A stretch of DNA of 64,000 nt, taken from assembly GCA_035578155.1 (NCBI GenBank), contig JAPWDM010000022.1, forward strand, positions 682,001 through 746,000. The letters run 5' to 3'. Below, piece after piece: positions 33,800 through 47,139 of the stretch. Numbering within the stretch: position 1 is the stretch's first letter; each line of letters starts with the position of its first letter. A program made the translations under genes and the position numbers. The DNA comes from Brachynemurus nebulosus. Its lineage: Eukaryota; Arthropoda; Insecta; Neuroptera; Myrmeleontidae. The notes under the pieces were generated by a model, which saw only the letters and a program-made list of their open reading frames with translations, made no database searches and was not told the origin of the DNA.

Positions 33800-34545
33800 T
33801 GATTGAGAGTTAATGTCTCTGTATCAAATTCCATCGAAATCGTTTCAGTCATTTTGTCGTGGTTGAAAGATTAGTTTTGTATCGTATAAAAGCCTCCTAT
33901 CGAAACAAAATCATCCTGGGTGCGGATTGAAGGTAAATAGCGTTTGTATACTAAGTTTCATCACATTTAGTTCAGTCATTTCAGCGTAATGGAATAACTA
34001 ATTTAGTGTCACACAGGAACTTTCAATCGAGATAAAACTATTTTATGTGTTAATTCAAGATAAATTTTGTCTATATAAAAAATTTCTTCCAATTTAGATC
34101 AGTCATTTTAGTAACTGGATAATATGTTAATTTGGTGTTTTTTTTTCATGGTAAATAATACTTCTGTACCAAATTTAATCTAATTCAGTTGTTATTTCAC
34201 CATGATTAAGTAACTGATTTTGTATCCCACAGGAACTTTCAATCGGGGTAACGTTATTCTCTATGTCAACTCAGCATAAATAGTGTCTGTGTACAAAATT
34301 TTATCAAATTCGGTTTAGTTATTTGATTAGTTGGATTGATTAATTGGTTTTGTATTCCTCAGGAACATGAAATCGGGATAAAACTGTCCTATATGTTTTC
34401 AGGAACATGAAATCGGAATAAAATTTAGCCTGTCTGTTAAGTCAGTGTATAAGGAGTGTGTACGTAAAATTTTATCAAAAATCGTTCAGCCGTTTTGGCG
34501 TGATTGAGCAACAAACATCCAAACATTTATAATATTATTAAGAAA
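33800..34545. repeat. Retroposon-like repeat with ~125-bp degenerate units
   Basis: Five or six degenerate units of roughly 120-150 bp follow the pattern CCAAATTTTATC..ATTCGGTTCAGT, then a TTTTGTATCCCACAGGAACTTTCAATCG-type block split among units. The 3' end reads CGTTCAGCCGTTTTGGCGTG, then a stretch ending ATTTATAATATTATTA, a tail typical of abundant insect retroposons. There is no ORF. The repeat ends about 160 bp before the first coding exon. Confidence 0.6.
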
Positions 34546-34702
34546 GCTACATAGAATTTTTATAACGATAACAGCCTGATGTGTAAAGGCATGATGATCT
34601 TTGATGGGTTGGAATAACTTATTTTCTTTAAAGCGTTAAATTCAGCTCTTCTTAAACAATTTTTATTAATTACTTAATATGATATAAATTTTTCTTTTTC
34701 AG

Positions 34703-34816
34703 ATATGAAACAAATACATATAACTGCCAGCAGTTTATTATCATTTCCCTGGATTTGGTATTGTTGGGTACAATTTGTTTATTGCTTGGAAATCTATAAT
34801 GCTACATCAAATTCAG
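34703..34816 (+). CDS. Signal-peptide exon of the secreted Pro/Ser/Thr-rich protein gene (exon 1 of the CDS)
   Basis: The exon follows a strong acceptor (TTTTTCTTTTTCAG, ending at 34702) and ends at a GT donor (GTAAATA from 34817). The ATG is at 34705-34707, after a two-base 5' untranslated part. It encodes 37 residues plus the first base of codon 38: MKQIHITASSLLSFPWIWYC, then a segment ending VYCLEIYNATSNS. Residues about 8-27 form a hydrophobic core, so this reads as a cleavable signal peptide, with cleavage likely near VYC-LE. NAT is a potential N-glycosylation site. The last base (G, phase 1) joins GT at the start of the exon at 52147 to give glycine in frame. An acceptor before the ATG implies at least one further upstream non-coding exon, not identified. 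The pairing is my inference from phase and signal-peptide logic. Confidence 0.8.
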
Positions 34817-34852
34817 GTAAATATAACAAAATATAAATAATTTACCATTCAG

Positions 34853-34854
<2 letters not shown>

Positions 34855-34912
<58 letters not shown>
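34855..34912. repeat. (TA)n microsatellite
   Basis: A TA tract 39 bp into the intron, abutting the ACTAGCTGACTCGG repeat end. Confidence 0.95.
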
Positions 34913-35805
<893 letters not shown>

Positions 35806-35807
35806 TA

Positions 35808-36393
35808 CACACACCGGCATAATTAGCGGAACATAAAAAAAATATAAAAACCTATTTATTAAACAGAGTTGGCGGTTTTTTTTCATTTTTACTTAAAATA
35901 ATATTGAAGTAAACGAATCAATTGACTTTCCATAGAATTGTTTTTATTTATTATTGATACAATTCTTTTTAAGAGGTCGGTCACTTTCGAATTCAAATGT
36001 CGTTTCTTCTCAGTTATCGAGCTGTAAACTGCCGTAATTGAAGAATGGCAAAGACTATTCCAGGAAACTATAGATAACATTATGCTGAGTATAAAAAAAC
36101 GAATGGAAGCTTTGCTAAGAGCACGGGAGGAACCAGGCGGGATTAAAACGCTGTGTTTCATTTTCAATTTGCTAAATAATCTTTGACTTAAATTATTCTT
36201 AGACGACATAAGGTTCCAAAAATTTACCATTTTATATGGTTACTTGTTTTGCTACCAAAAAGAGAGGTATATCGACTTGTGGACATGTAATTTTAAGTGA
36301 ATAATTAAATAAGATTAATAATTTCTTGAAATTAAATGGTTTATTTGATTTTTACAGATATTTTGTATGTTCCGCTAATTCTGCCGGTGTGTG
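35808..36393 (+). mobile_element. Tc1-like element, internally deleted, TA-flanked
   Basis: The left end CACACACCGGCATAATTAGC and the right complement (CTAATTCTGCCGGTGTGTG) are inverted copies, flanked by TA at 35806-35807 and 36394-36395. The 586-bp length and the surviving transposase tail inside show a large internal deletion of a Tc1-type element. It inserted exactly at the end of the retroposon-like repeat to its left. Confidence 0.85.
36031..36183 (+). pseudogene. Tc1 transposase C-terminal fragment
   Basis: The frame reads AVIEEWQRLFQETIDNIMLS, then IKKRMEALLRAREEPGG. The pattern AVIEEW..L....I..LI.SM..RM.AV..ARGG is the conserved C-terminal end of Tc1 transposases. Upstream catalytic parts are deleted. 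The typical terminal sequence is altered (EEPGG instead of GGPT). Not functional. Confidence 0.75.
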
Positions 36394-36395
36394 TA

Positions 36396-36760
36396 TTATT
36401 AGGTGTACAACTAAGTTCTACCCGTTTTTGGCAAGAAAAAGCATATAATCTTTTGAAAACAGCTTGCTGTGTGACGTTTAACTTTTCTGCAAGTTGTTAT
36501 TGTGTTTGCGCAGAATCTTAGTCCAGTAATTCTTGCAGTTCCTCGTCACTGATTGTTAGAGGCTCCAAAGTGTGGTTCATCATTTAAAATGAAATCTCCA
36601 TTTTTAAATTTCCGAAACCATTTTCAACACGTACTGCCATCAGTAGCATTATCACCATAAGTTGCACAGATTATTCTTTGAGCTTCAGCAGCACTTTTTC
36701 CTTGATGAAATTCGTATGGAAGACAATGGCAGATTGTCTAATTTTTAGTGCCCAATTCAA
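36396..36760 (-). pseudogene. mariner transposase N-terminal relic
   Basis: On the minus strand, read across frame shifts and stops, peptides EFHQGKSAAEAQRIICATYG, DNATDGSTC*KWFRKFKNGD and a corrupted DEP.SGAS segment match the paired HTH domain of mariner transposases (FHKG.SAAEA...IC..YG....S.S.C..WF..F..GDF...D.PRSG). The catalytic domain is absent. It directly abuts the right end of the Tc1-like element, in opposite orientation. A 92-codon frame (36671-36949) overlaps its start and is otherwise unrecognised. Confidence 0.7.
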
Positions 36761-37108
36761 TAGTGGTGTTTGTTTTTTGGTATCTTTGCTAGTTGACGAG
36801 TAGAATGTTCTAAAGTGTTTGTCAGCTTCCGCTATTTGGGATCTTTTACCCTGATGAATGCGATAGTGAAGTTGAATTTCCGACATCTTTACAAGTTTCC
36901 TAAAACTCATTTTCATTAGTATGGCATTCGATTTCCTTTGTCTACACAACCGAATTTTAGGTGTAAATTGTTTCGTAAGATAATTTTGTTTTAAATAAAT
37001 ACAGATAAATAATATTTACCAAGCCCTCAAACAAAAGTTTACCGGCGCCCATGATCTTCCGATTTTACGCACTTCCCCTGAAATTTGCACCGACCACTAT
37101 GTAAAATT

Positions 37109-37268
<160 letters not shown>

Positions 37269-37318
37269 GACCTCCAATGTTACGTACTCCGGTTTTACGT
37301 AGTGACGTCAGCAACCTA

Positions 37319-38865
37319 CAAGGAGATACACCTAGAGTGAAATTCAGGATTTTGATGAAACTTTGCTGGTGTGAAGACTAGGCAAAAATAAGGGACCCGT
37401 ATTTTTTTTATCGGCTATCTTCCACGTTTACGGGGTGAAACTAGTCCCTTAAGTTTGGGTTCAAATCGTATTTCTTAAGATATCTCAAAAACTATAAGAG
37501 ATAGAGGAAAACTTTAAATTGACGAAATGTTACTCATTGAAAGACCTATTTACCTGTATAGGTTAAACCAGGGCTGGGTTCATAAGAGGAGCTGGAGGGG
37601 TGAAAATGGGGGTAATCTTTTTTGTACAGCCTGAATGGTTCAATTTATCAAATTTTTACCGTCATAAATAGAAAGAGCACCCAAAATTAGGGGATACGTA
37701 TTTTTGCGTTTTTTTCGGAATGTGTGTGGTATCCAAGCCATATAAGGAAGAAAAAAATAGGGTAGATTATATTGCATTATTATTGATTGTAAATGCGTTC
37801 TATATTTTTTTTTATTTTTATGTTTATTTTCATCATGACAATGTAAAGTTTTACTTTCCGATAATGATTCGTACATTTTTCAGTACTAACTTAATTGGTA
37901 ATTCAGCCATGTGTACATTTGCTTACTCATTTTCGATGTTTTTTATACCTATTTCTGCGAAAGTTAAAGTTCTGTGGTGTGCTTGCGTCAATGAATGCTC
38001 GGAAAGAAGCAATAATCTCTTTCGCTCACTGTTCAAGCGCTTTGTAATAAATTTTGCGATTTGAGAAATGGGGTTGACACCTATAAAACATACAAAAAGA
38101 ATAAGAAAAATAGTTTGAATGTTGAGAAAGAAATAAACCGCGTCTATTTGGTTAAAAACTAATTTGTAAGAAGATAAAGGCAGTTCTTGAACGAAAAATT
38201 ATTGCTTTTTGTTGAACATTCATTAATGCTTGCAGACCAGAGAACTTTGGTAGAAATAGGTATAAAAAATATCGAATCTGAGTAACCAAATATACACATG
38301 GCTAAATTACCAATTAAGTAAGTACTGAAAAATACATGAATTATTATCGGAAAGTAATAATTTACATTGTCATAATAAAAATAAACATAAAAACAAAAAA
38401 ATATAGAACGCATTTGAAATCAGCAATAATGCAATATAATCTTCCCTATTTCTTCTACCTTATGTGGCTTGGATACCACACATATTTAAAAAAAAAAACC
38501 AAAAACACGTATCCCCTAAATTTGGTGCTCTTTCTATTTATGACGCCAAAAATTTGATACACTGAACCATTCAGGCTATACAAGAAAATTTACCCCCATT
38601 TTCACCCCTCCAGCCCCTCTTATGAACCCGGTTCTGGTTTAACCTAGACAAGTGAATAGGCGTTTCAAAGAGTAACTTGAATCGTCAATTTAAAGTTTTC
38701 CTCTATCTCTTATGGTTTCTGAGATATCTTAAAAAATACGATTTGAACCCCCAATTTTAGGGTTTCGCTCCATAAACGCGAAAGATGGCCGATAAAAAAA
38801 ATGGTCCTTTATTTTTACCTACTCTACACACCAGTGAAGTTTCATCAAAATCCCGAATTTCCTTG
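37319..38865. mobile_element. Foldback element F, copy 1 (1.55 kb)
   Basis: Almost the whole 1547 bp is a long inverted repeat: each arm is about 720 bp with a short centre near 38065-38110. It starts CAAGGA and ends TCCTTG. The flanks are CTA (37316-37318) and TTA (38866-38868), consistent with a 3-bp target duplication after one change. The flanking sequence is contiguous, inverted, at 20440-20515, an empty-site paralogue. The arms contain imperfect open frames (37720-38064 + and 38159-38413 -) of the same peptide because the arms are copies; I do not recognise that peptide. Copy 2 is at 56847-58802. Confidence 0.85.
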
Positions 38866-39088
38866 TTAGTGGGGTTCTCCTCTCACAGATATCGTTTATT
38901 TTTGTTGGTGAAAATTTATGTAGCAAGCGAGAGTCGTGGCCTCAATATTGTATGAGGGTCTCGCAAACTAAAATTTTTTAAATTTTGTTAATAATTTTAG
39001 TAAGGTGAAACATAATCTAAATTCTAACCATACTCTGACATGAAACAAATATTCTTGATAATTTTTCTTAAGAAAAAATGAAACATAT

Positions 39089-39091
<3 letters not shown>

Positions 39092-39158
<67 letters not shown>
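39092..39158. repeat. (TA)n microsatellite
   Basis: A TA tract inside the first copy of the duplicated block. Confidence 0.95.
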
Positions 39159-39163
<5 letters not shown>

Positions 39164-41427
39164 TTATTCAACTGAGAGAAATTAAATATAGCTGAATCGC
39201 TAAATTGGATTAAAAAAATCATGACAGGACACTTATAAAGCCTTTTTGTTCGAATGTAGAATTGCAAAAAATTAGACAGAAGTAATTTGACTATGAGTGC
39301 GAGTGTAATGGAAAATGATTTCTTCCAACATATTTCCTAATTTTTCTCAAAAAGTAATTTACTTACAAGTAACACTACCCAATTGACTCTCACCGATTTG
39401 AATGAAACTTAACATACATACTTATTTAGCATCGAAAAATTTAAATACGTGTTTTTTGTTTCGGTTGAATACGCTATTTAAGGGTAGAAAACACCCCAAA
39501 ATTTCACGGTATTTATTAGGATTGGGCGATACACGTTGTTTTGAAAATTTTTTCATCGCAAGGTCTGCTTTTTCTACGATTCCGATACAACCATTTTTAA
39601 CAAAGAGACAGCCATCCGAAAAATCGTTAAAAATTTGAAATTTTTTTGATCCTTTAATTTTTTTCGCTAGTGTATTTTGATCAATGAACCTTTTATTAAT
39701 TTTGACAATCAACAAGCAAAAAAGAAAATACCCCTGTCGCAGCACCTGCATAACATAGCGAATCCCCATTTATAAAAATCCGTTTTTCTGTGATTTTTCA
39801 CCTTCTAAGTGATTCTTCCTCTTCTTTCTAATGGTGTAAATAAATGTCGCAAAAGTTTTTTAATTTAAGACAATTTTGGCAAAAAACTAATTTTTGTCAC
39901 TAAAAATTACCAAAAAAAACCATGTTCCAGGCATCCGACATGGCTGGCTAACGAACTTGTCCATCGGTGTAGGACTAAATAAAAATATAATACATAAATG
40001 TTAGTGAATATTATTCTCTGTTTATAAGGATCTCAAAACAAATTTCTGCCATGGTCTCGGGCTCAAGTCGCATCATGAGAGTGGCTGTAATAGCTAAATT
40101 CCATTCTGGAGATTCGCTAAAACCACAGATAAAACCTATAAGTCTAGCAAATACTTAACACATTAAAATTTTTTGTATATATCAACATCTAAAACATTTC
40201 AGTCCCTTTTTGACAATCTTGCCAGAACTTAAACAATTTTTTAAATTATTTTTTTATTGTTAAAATCGAAACGTTATTTTGAAGACGGTTAAAATTACTA
40301 TATTTTACATCAAAATGTCAACACAATCACCCCCTAGTTAATTACCCCTAGACTTGATGGTAGAAAATTGAGAAAAAACAGGTCATATACATAGATTTTT
40401 TTAATTTAGATTTTATTTGTAATGATTGAGTTACCAAATTCAAAAGGACATTTTAAAAATGTGTGTATTCGCTATGAGCTTTTGTCGGGAGGGAATCCAG
40501 CTCTTCAAAATCGGCTACAGCGCTCAAGATGAACTGAATATATCAGTTTATCAGGACGGCATTTGTACATAATTTTAATATTTTCTTTAAGAAATAGTAT
40601 TTTGTTCTAAATACTTGTTTGATTTTTTCAAGGCGAGTATTTATTACGATTTCTATTTACCAGCTTCTACAAAATAAAAAAAAATCGTAAGTAACACTTC
40701 TATTAAACGTTATTTTATTTTGAAATTTTCAAAAAAAAATATAAAAGTTACCTCTTATATGCTTTTTTGGGTTAATTATTGAAAAATATTCTACTTTCCG
40801 ACATTTTTGAGGTAAAATGAGCAGATGTATGGTTTTTATTACACAAATTTCAGCTTTTTAATATATTTTCCCCTTAAAATATTTATATATTTTCAAAAAT
40901 GTATGATAGAATTTGTCAAAATTTAAAATTATTTGTTTTGTTGTCAAAAAAAAAAAAAAAAATTAATGTGCAAATTTATTTACGGGTAAAATGCTGTATT
41001 TATACATAATAATTATAACAGCATTGTCATTTGGATAAAAAATTACGTAAAAATATTATTGTTTGAATATTATTTAACGTAATTTTTACGCGATTGTAGC
41101 AAACTCTTATTAATTTTAGTAGGGTGTAAACATAATCTAAATTCTGACCGTATCACATTAAACAAATTTTCTTGGTAATTTTCCTATAAAAAAGTGGAAT
41201 AGATAGATTATAAAGATTTATCAACTGAGAGAAATAGAATATAACTGAATCGTTAAATTGGATTAAAAAAATCATGACACGTCACTTATAAAGCCGTTTT
41301 CTTTAATATAGCATCGCAAAAAATGAGACAGAAAAAAAAGACTGTGAGTGCGAGTGTAATGAAAAATGATTTCTTCCAACATATTTTCTAACTTTTCTTA
41401 AAAAGTAATTAATTTAGAGCAATGGTG

Positions 41428-41429
<2 letters not shown>

Positions 41430-41513
<84 letters not shown>
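41430..41513. repeat. (TA)n microsatellite
   Basis: A TA tract immediately after the second copy of the duplicated block. Confidence 0.95.
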
Positions 41514-41517
<4 letters not shown>

Positions 41518-42049
41518 TTCAGTGAATATCATTCAAAATAAAATCCAAATATATAGCAAACTGAACTTTTTCTTCTAATTATATATAACTATCTAAATGT
41601 TTAAGGGGGACTACTAGTGTGACCGGACCGTCTGAAAAAAGGTGATTTTTGGGTATTTTTTTTAAAGAAAACTACTGCATGGAATGTTTAAATATTGTAA
41701 GGATATATTCGTTGATGTATAATAAATTCGTGATAAAATTTTTGGACCAAAAAAATGAAAATTTAGTGAGTTATTCGGATCTCCCAAGGCTCCAAAAAAA
41801 AAAGTTCCCCCAGTGCTGCAGTGATAGTGACCTTCACAGTGCCTGAAATCAAAACTAAACAAAAAGAAAAGAAGATAACAAAAAGAAAAGAAATAAAAAT
41901 ATATGTTATAGAGTACTAAGAGACATATTACTGAACAAAAAATGGTGGGTGTCGCTAACGCGTAAGTGCCAAAAAATTAAGTTAATTCTAGATAGTCTTA
42001 CAAAAAACATAATAAGGAGAATTCATCCAATTTTAGTTCAGTATATTAA

Positions 42050-42480
42050 TGGAATGAAATGGTAGCGGCGTAGCTACCGTTACTCCAATTTCGATCCATC
42101 TAGGAACCAAACTGCATAATTTCTGAAAACTTCATTAAAAACAATCGAATAGTTCAGAAATTATGCCACTTGGTGCAAACTGGCGACACACAGACAGACA
42201 GACAGACGGACGGACGGATGGATCAAAAATTTAGGGAAGTGGATATAGAAGCAAGAAAGATATAGATATTTATTGGATTTTCATGGTAGTGCCGTGGCCA
42301 AAATTATTCCGATTGCGATGGGATTCGTAAGGAGCCATTTAGCAACTTAATCTCAAAATTAATGCAAATTTCATTAAAAAGAATCAAATCGTTCGGAAGT
42401 TATACCAATTGGTACCTCAATAGAAGGTTACGGTAGTGCCATAGCTACAGACGGATAAACAGACACGAAACCAAAATTAT
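42050..42480. repeat. Retroposon-like repeat with ACAGACAGACAGACGG tail
   Basis: Two related units (about 42060-42240 and 42280-42470) contain TTCATTAAAAA.AATC.AAT.GTTC and end with ACAGACAGACAGACGGACGG or ACAGACGGATAAACAGACA. This is typical of insect retroposon tails. Non-coding. Confidence 0.5.
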
Positions 42481-42511
42481 TCAGAAATGTGTAAAACGTA
42501 AATGCACGTGA

Positions 42512-42676
42512 AAATTTTCAGTTATATTTGAAGAAAAATCTGATAGTGAACTGTCACTTACACCATCCATGTCAAGTGAATGCATTTTACCATCCAAGTC
42601 CAAGACTACTTTTGACAGTAGTTTATCTGAGGAATTTCAACTAGAAGAACAAAAGTTTCTAGAACAAGAGTCATAG
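42512..42676 (+). other. Short coding-like fragment ending in a stop (C-terminal tail?)
   Basis: A frame closed by TAG at 42674-42676 reads FSVIFEEKSDSELSLTPSMS, then SECILPSKS and SEEFQLEEQKFLEQES. The acidic, Ser-rich composition and absence of low-complexity A/T codons suggest a real former coding end, perhaps the tail of the protein of the element that forms the duplicated blocks, since block homology begins just downstream (42700). No domain is recognised, and no start is present. Confidence 0.3.
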
Positions 42677-43964
42677 TAACAAATTATTTCCAACCCTACT
42701 ATCAAACGTCATTTTATGTTAAAATTTTCAAAAAAATATCATAAAAATTACCTCTTATCATAAAAATTGCCTTTTCTTGGTTAATTATTGAAAAATATTT
42801 TTTATTTTCAGACATTTTTAAGATAAATTGAGCAGATGTATGGCTTTTATTAAACAAATTTCAGTTTTCAATATATTTCATTCATTTTAAAACAGTAAGA
42901 TGTCCTGATGATATTAAATAATCATTTGATATAATATGCGGCTATACTTTTGGCTCGAAGCGAATTAGACGACGAAGATTTTCTTCAAAGAATAAAATTC
43001 TAAAAGAAAATAAAAACTTAATGAAAGAAATAAAAAAAATTACCCTTAAATTACCTTTTTAATACAATTGTTGTATATACTTATGTAAAATGTAAAAATT
43101 TTATTACATATTTTCGAAAAACTGTAAAATTTTCAGTACACATATATAAATGTTTTCCTTTGACTTATTAATTTAAGTGATTGAAGTGAGACTCTTTTTA
43201 AATGATTCGCGTTAAAATTTTGTAATATTTCCACAACAAAATGACAGAATATGTCAAAGTAAGTTTTTTTTTACAAAAAAAAAAAAAAAAAAAAATGAAT
43301 ATGCAAAATTATTTAAGATAAGAATGCTATGTTTATACGTTCGAATCATAATTGTATTATCAATCTGGCAGAAATTTACGTAAAAATTTTATTATTTTAG
43401 TACGGTTTAACGTAATTTTTATTCATTTGTAGCAAACTCTTAATAATTTTAGTAAGGTATAAACGTATTCTAAATTCTAACCATATTACATAAGACAAAT
43501 ATTCTAAAGTATTTTTCTAGAAAAAAATGGAACAGATAGATTATAAAAACTTTAAAACTGACAGAAATAAAATATAGCCGAATCGTTAAATTGGATTTAA
43601 AAAAAAATCATGACACGTCACTTATAAAGCCGTTTTTTCGAATATATCTTGGCAAAACATGAGACACAAAATAAAAGAGTGTGAGTGCAAGTGAAATGTA
43701 GAACGACATATATCCTAGTTTTTCTCGAAAAGTAGTTAATCTAGAGGAATGGTTTAAAAACATTGTTTACGTAATTTGCCTCGTCCTTTCAACTAGTGTA
43801 AAAAAAAAATTGAAAAACTAATTTTTTTGACAAAAAATGCCCGAAAAACCTACTTCTGGGAATCCGACGTGTCTGACTAACGAACTCGTCCAAGAGTTTT
43901 GAATTTCGAAACTTTCCAACAAATTTCATAAAAATTAAATGCTCCGTTCGAGAGTTATCGTGAC

Positions 43965-44543
<579 letters not shown>

Positions 44544-44869
44544 GTTGAGAAAAAAAGTTTTTTGAGTTCATAAAGTGCCATGTCGATAGGAAATTTAATT
44601 CTCTACAAAAAATCATATCATGTGTATTTGCGAAAAATGCATAGTTTTTGAGTTATAAGTAAAATACGTAAGCGTCGATAAGTTTACGCCGTTCGTAAAA
44701 ACCCACGCCTAAATTTAATATAGCACTTTGTGAATTTATCATCTTTGAGGTACAACTGAACATATAAAACAATAAAACGCCTGTTACAAATTAGTTCCTT
44801 GTTCAACTACATAGTCAATAGCCTAGTAATTTCTTAGAATGGACAGCTAATTTAGTTGAACCCTGAAAA

Positions 44870-46020
44870 TTATTTAATATAGGAAAAATTCCAGACTGGG
44901 GTTTTATATTTATCTGACGGTAAAGGAACTGTTGTTGGATCAAACATAACAAAATTACCAAAATTTTCTTTAACAAAATTATCACACTTTTCTTTAGTAC
45001 CTGAATCAAAATTTTGATTTTTCGTATTTTCTGTTTCAAATATTTTAAACTTAATTTCGGATCGATGATTTGGATTGTTATAACAGTGTTTACCATTTTT
45101 ATTAAAGCGAAGTTGATTTCTATAATAATTTGGTTGATGTTTAAAATTTTGCATCCGATTATGATTTTTAACAAAATTTGTTTGATATTTAGGAGTATTA
45201 TTATTTGTAAATTTTCTAAAAGTAGGTTTATAGCTACTATTATTGTTAAAGAGACTGACTAGTTTTTCCAATGAAATTTCATCGAAACGATCCAATATTT
45301 GAATAAAACTATAGATATCATAACAATTACCAAGAAAATATTTAATTTGAGGTGAGAAATGTTCTATAATAGTAGAAATAAATTCAAATTTCGTTAATGG
45401 TGGAAATTGGTCAAGCATTTACCCCTATTATTATTGTGTATAAAACGAAATTTAATTTTTTGTTGTAATAGACCAATAAGTTTCTTTTAACCACTGACTA
45501 AAATCATCAAAAGAATGCAACTGATTTTCAAAAATTGACAATTCTAGTTTAATTTATTTACCTAATTTTAATTTAGTAAATCTCGACTTTTCCTTATCAC
45601 TGAAATTTTGGTCTTCGAAGTATTCACCTAAATTACGCATAAACTGAACTACATGTAACGTATCATCATTATTGAAAATAGGAAGATCAAAATTATGAAC
45701 TAAAACTAAATTTATCGGCAATACAATTTGTGAAGCCGTAATCGAACTTTCATTAGCTTTTATTTCTGAATCATCTGATTTAATTTCAACATTTTTTGAT
45801 TTATGTATATTGTTACGGTTCTCATTAATATCAGAAATTCTATTTTTTAGAACATTTGTGAAATTATTAATCTTTTTGTCATTTTCTTGTCTCGTATGAT
45901 CTAATTTTTCTTGTACTTTAATATTAGCCTCATAAGATTTTGTATTTGAATAATCTAGTTTTTTCTGAAAACTTTCAAATTCTTGTAAGATTAATTCTAA
46001 AATACTGACTCATTTTAATT
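44870..46020 (-). pseudogene. Retrotransposon gag-like gene, broken
   Basis: On the minus strand a frame from about 46000 reads ELILQEFESFQKKLDYSNTK and continues as a Lys/Glu/Asn-rich coiled-coil-like stretch. It then reads LPIFNNDDTLHVVQFMRNLG, a TAA, and SQWLKETYWSI. After a frame change it continues at 45418 as MLDQFPPLTKFEFISTIIEH and SPQIKYFLGNC, ending at 44870 in an Asn/Lys-rich basic tail. A coiled coil, then an all-alpha W.KETYWS-type segment, then a basic NN/KN-rich tail is the layout of a retrotransposon Gag. No protease, reverse transcriptase or LTR was seen next to it. The clade is not assigned. Confidence 0.55.
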
Positions 46021-46338
46021 CAAAAATTAATATTCAGTCAAGCAAATGAAAATAGTGTTAGAGAAAATTAACTAATATATTAATACAATGAATGTTTCAA
46101 ATCATTTAAATAATCATAGAATTATAATAAGTCAAAATAGCATAGTTAAAAATTACAGTTTATTTTTAACACATAACACAAAATTTTCTTTCGTCTCATT
46201 CTTTTTCATAAATTTTCCATACGCTGCGTAGTTTCCATTTTCATTTGTTGCTTTAAATTTCTTGGATGATTGACTGAATCTATTGGTTTCCTAGTGTATC
46301 CGTTGGATTAGCTGGCGTTCAGTTAAATGTCGATTAAG

Positions 46339-46759
46339 GTTAAAAATTATTAATAGTTAAGAAATGAGACAAAAAGATTCTTAAAGGGGAGGAAATTTGC
46401 AATAAAAAAGTCCCAACTCCCGGAACTCTACCTCCATTATTTCTAATTTTAATTTAATGCCGAAAATCGGGTTCCGCCTGCCAGTTTTAGCACAGACGCA
46501 GCGACGCTGAAAAGAGCATACAATCGATAATAATTTTTTTTTTATTGTAGTAAATGTTAATTTAAAAATTTAAAAAAATTATGCTGCATTCAAAACACTA
46601 CAAAGAATAAGATCCCGTTAGAAAAAATTGTTTACCCTAATTTTTCATAAAGTTATGAAATTGTTAACCAGTAAATAATTTCCGGATCTCTGCTTTCACA
46701 AATAGTTACGTAAAAGTTTAAATAATTACATTAAAAATTTTTTGCCTCGTGGAGCCCTT

Positions 46760-46842
<83 letters not shown>

Positions 46843-47125
46843 TTAAGAAGATTATGTGGTAAAAGTTTATAAAAGTTTTTTTTTTATTTTTTGTTTATTA
46901 TAATTTCTTAAAGTTAAAAATTTAAGAAATATGAAGGAAATAACAATAGAAACATTTTTTTAGCAATTTTATAATTTTGACATTTTTTCATCTACCCATG
47001 ACAGTAAATAACATTGGTTGCAATTTTTTTACGTCATTTGGGCTGGGAGCTGGGACTTTTTTATTGCAAATTTGCTCCTCTTTAAGAATATTTTTGTCTC
47101 ATTTCTTAACTATTAATAACTTTTA
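46339..47125. mobile_element. Foldback element with ~85-bp arms
   Basis: 46339-46424 and 47043-47125 are inverted copies (shared AATAGTTAAGAAATGAGACA and TTTGCAATAAAAAAGTCCCA). The interior of about 600 bp is AT-rich, contains a (TA)n tract at 46763-46840, and has no ORF. It lies just upstream (in the sense of the gag strand) of the gag-like pseudogene and may be unrelated. Confidence 0.7.
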
Positions 47126-47139
47126 AGTTATTACCAAAA

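Larger units (their letters stand above)
38985..43900. repeat. Duplicated block region (three copies of a ~0.35-kb block, larger collinear pair)
   Basis: The block beginning TTTTAGTAAGGTGAAAC occurs at 38985-39370, 41100-41430 and 43436-43756, each with ATCATGACACGTCACTTATA-like and GAGTGCGAGTGTAATG phrases. The upstream segments 40680-41100 and 42700-43436 are also collinear copies. 39850-39960 matches 43800-43895, and 39985-40135 matches the palindrome arms at 44 kb. The spacing of about 2.1-2.3 kb suggests tandem duplication of a larger unit, or repeated insertion of one element, followed by indels. Two (TA)n tracts are included. Confidence 0.65.

Noticed and set aside
45014..45262. 82-codon plus-strand frame
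   Set aside because: A shadow of the minus-strand gag-like pseudogene.
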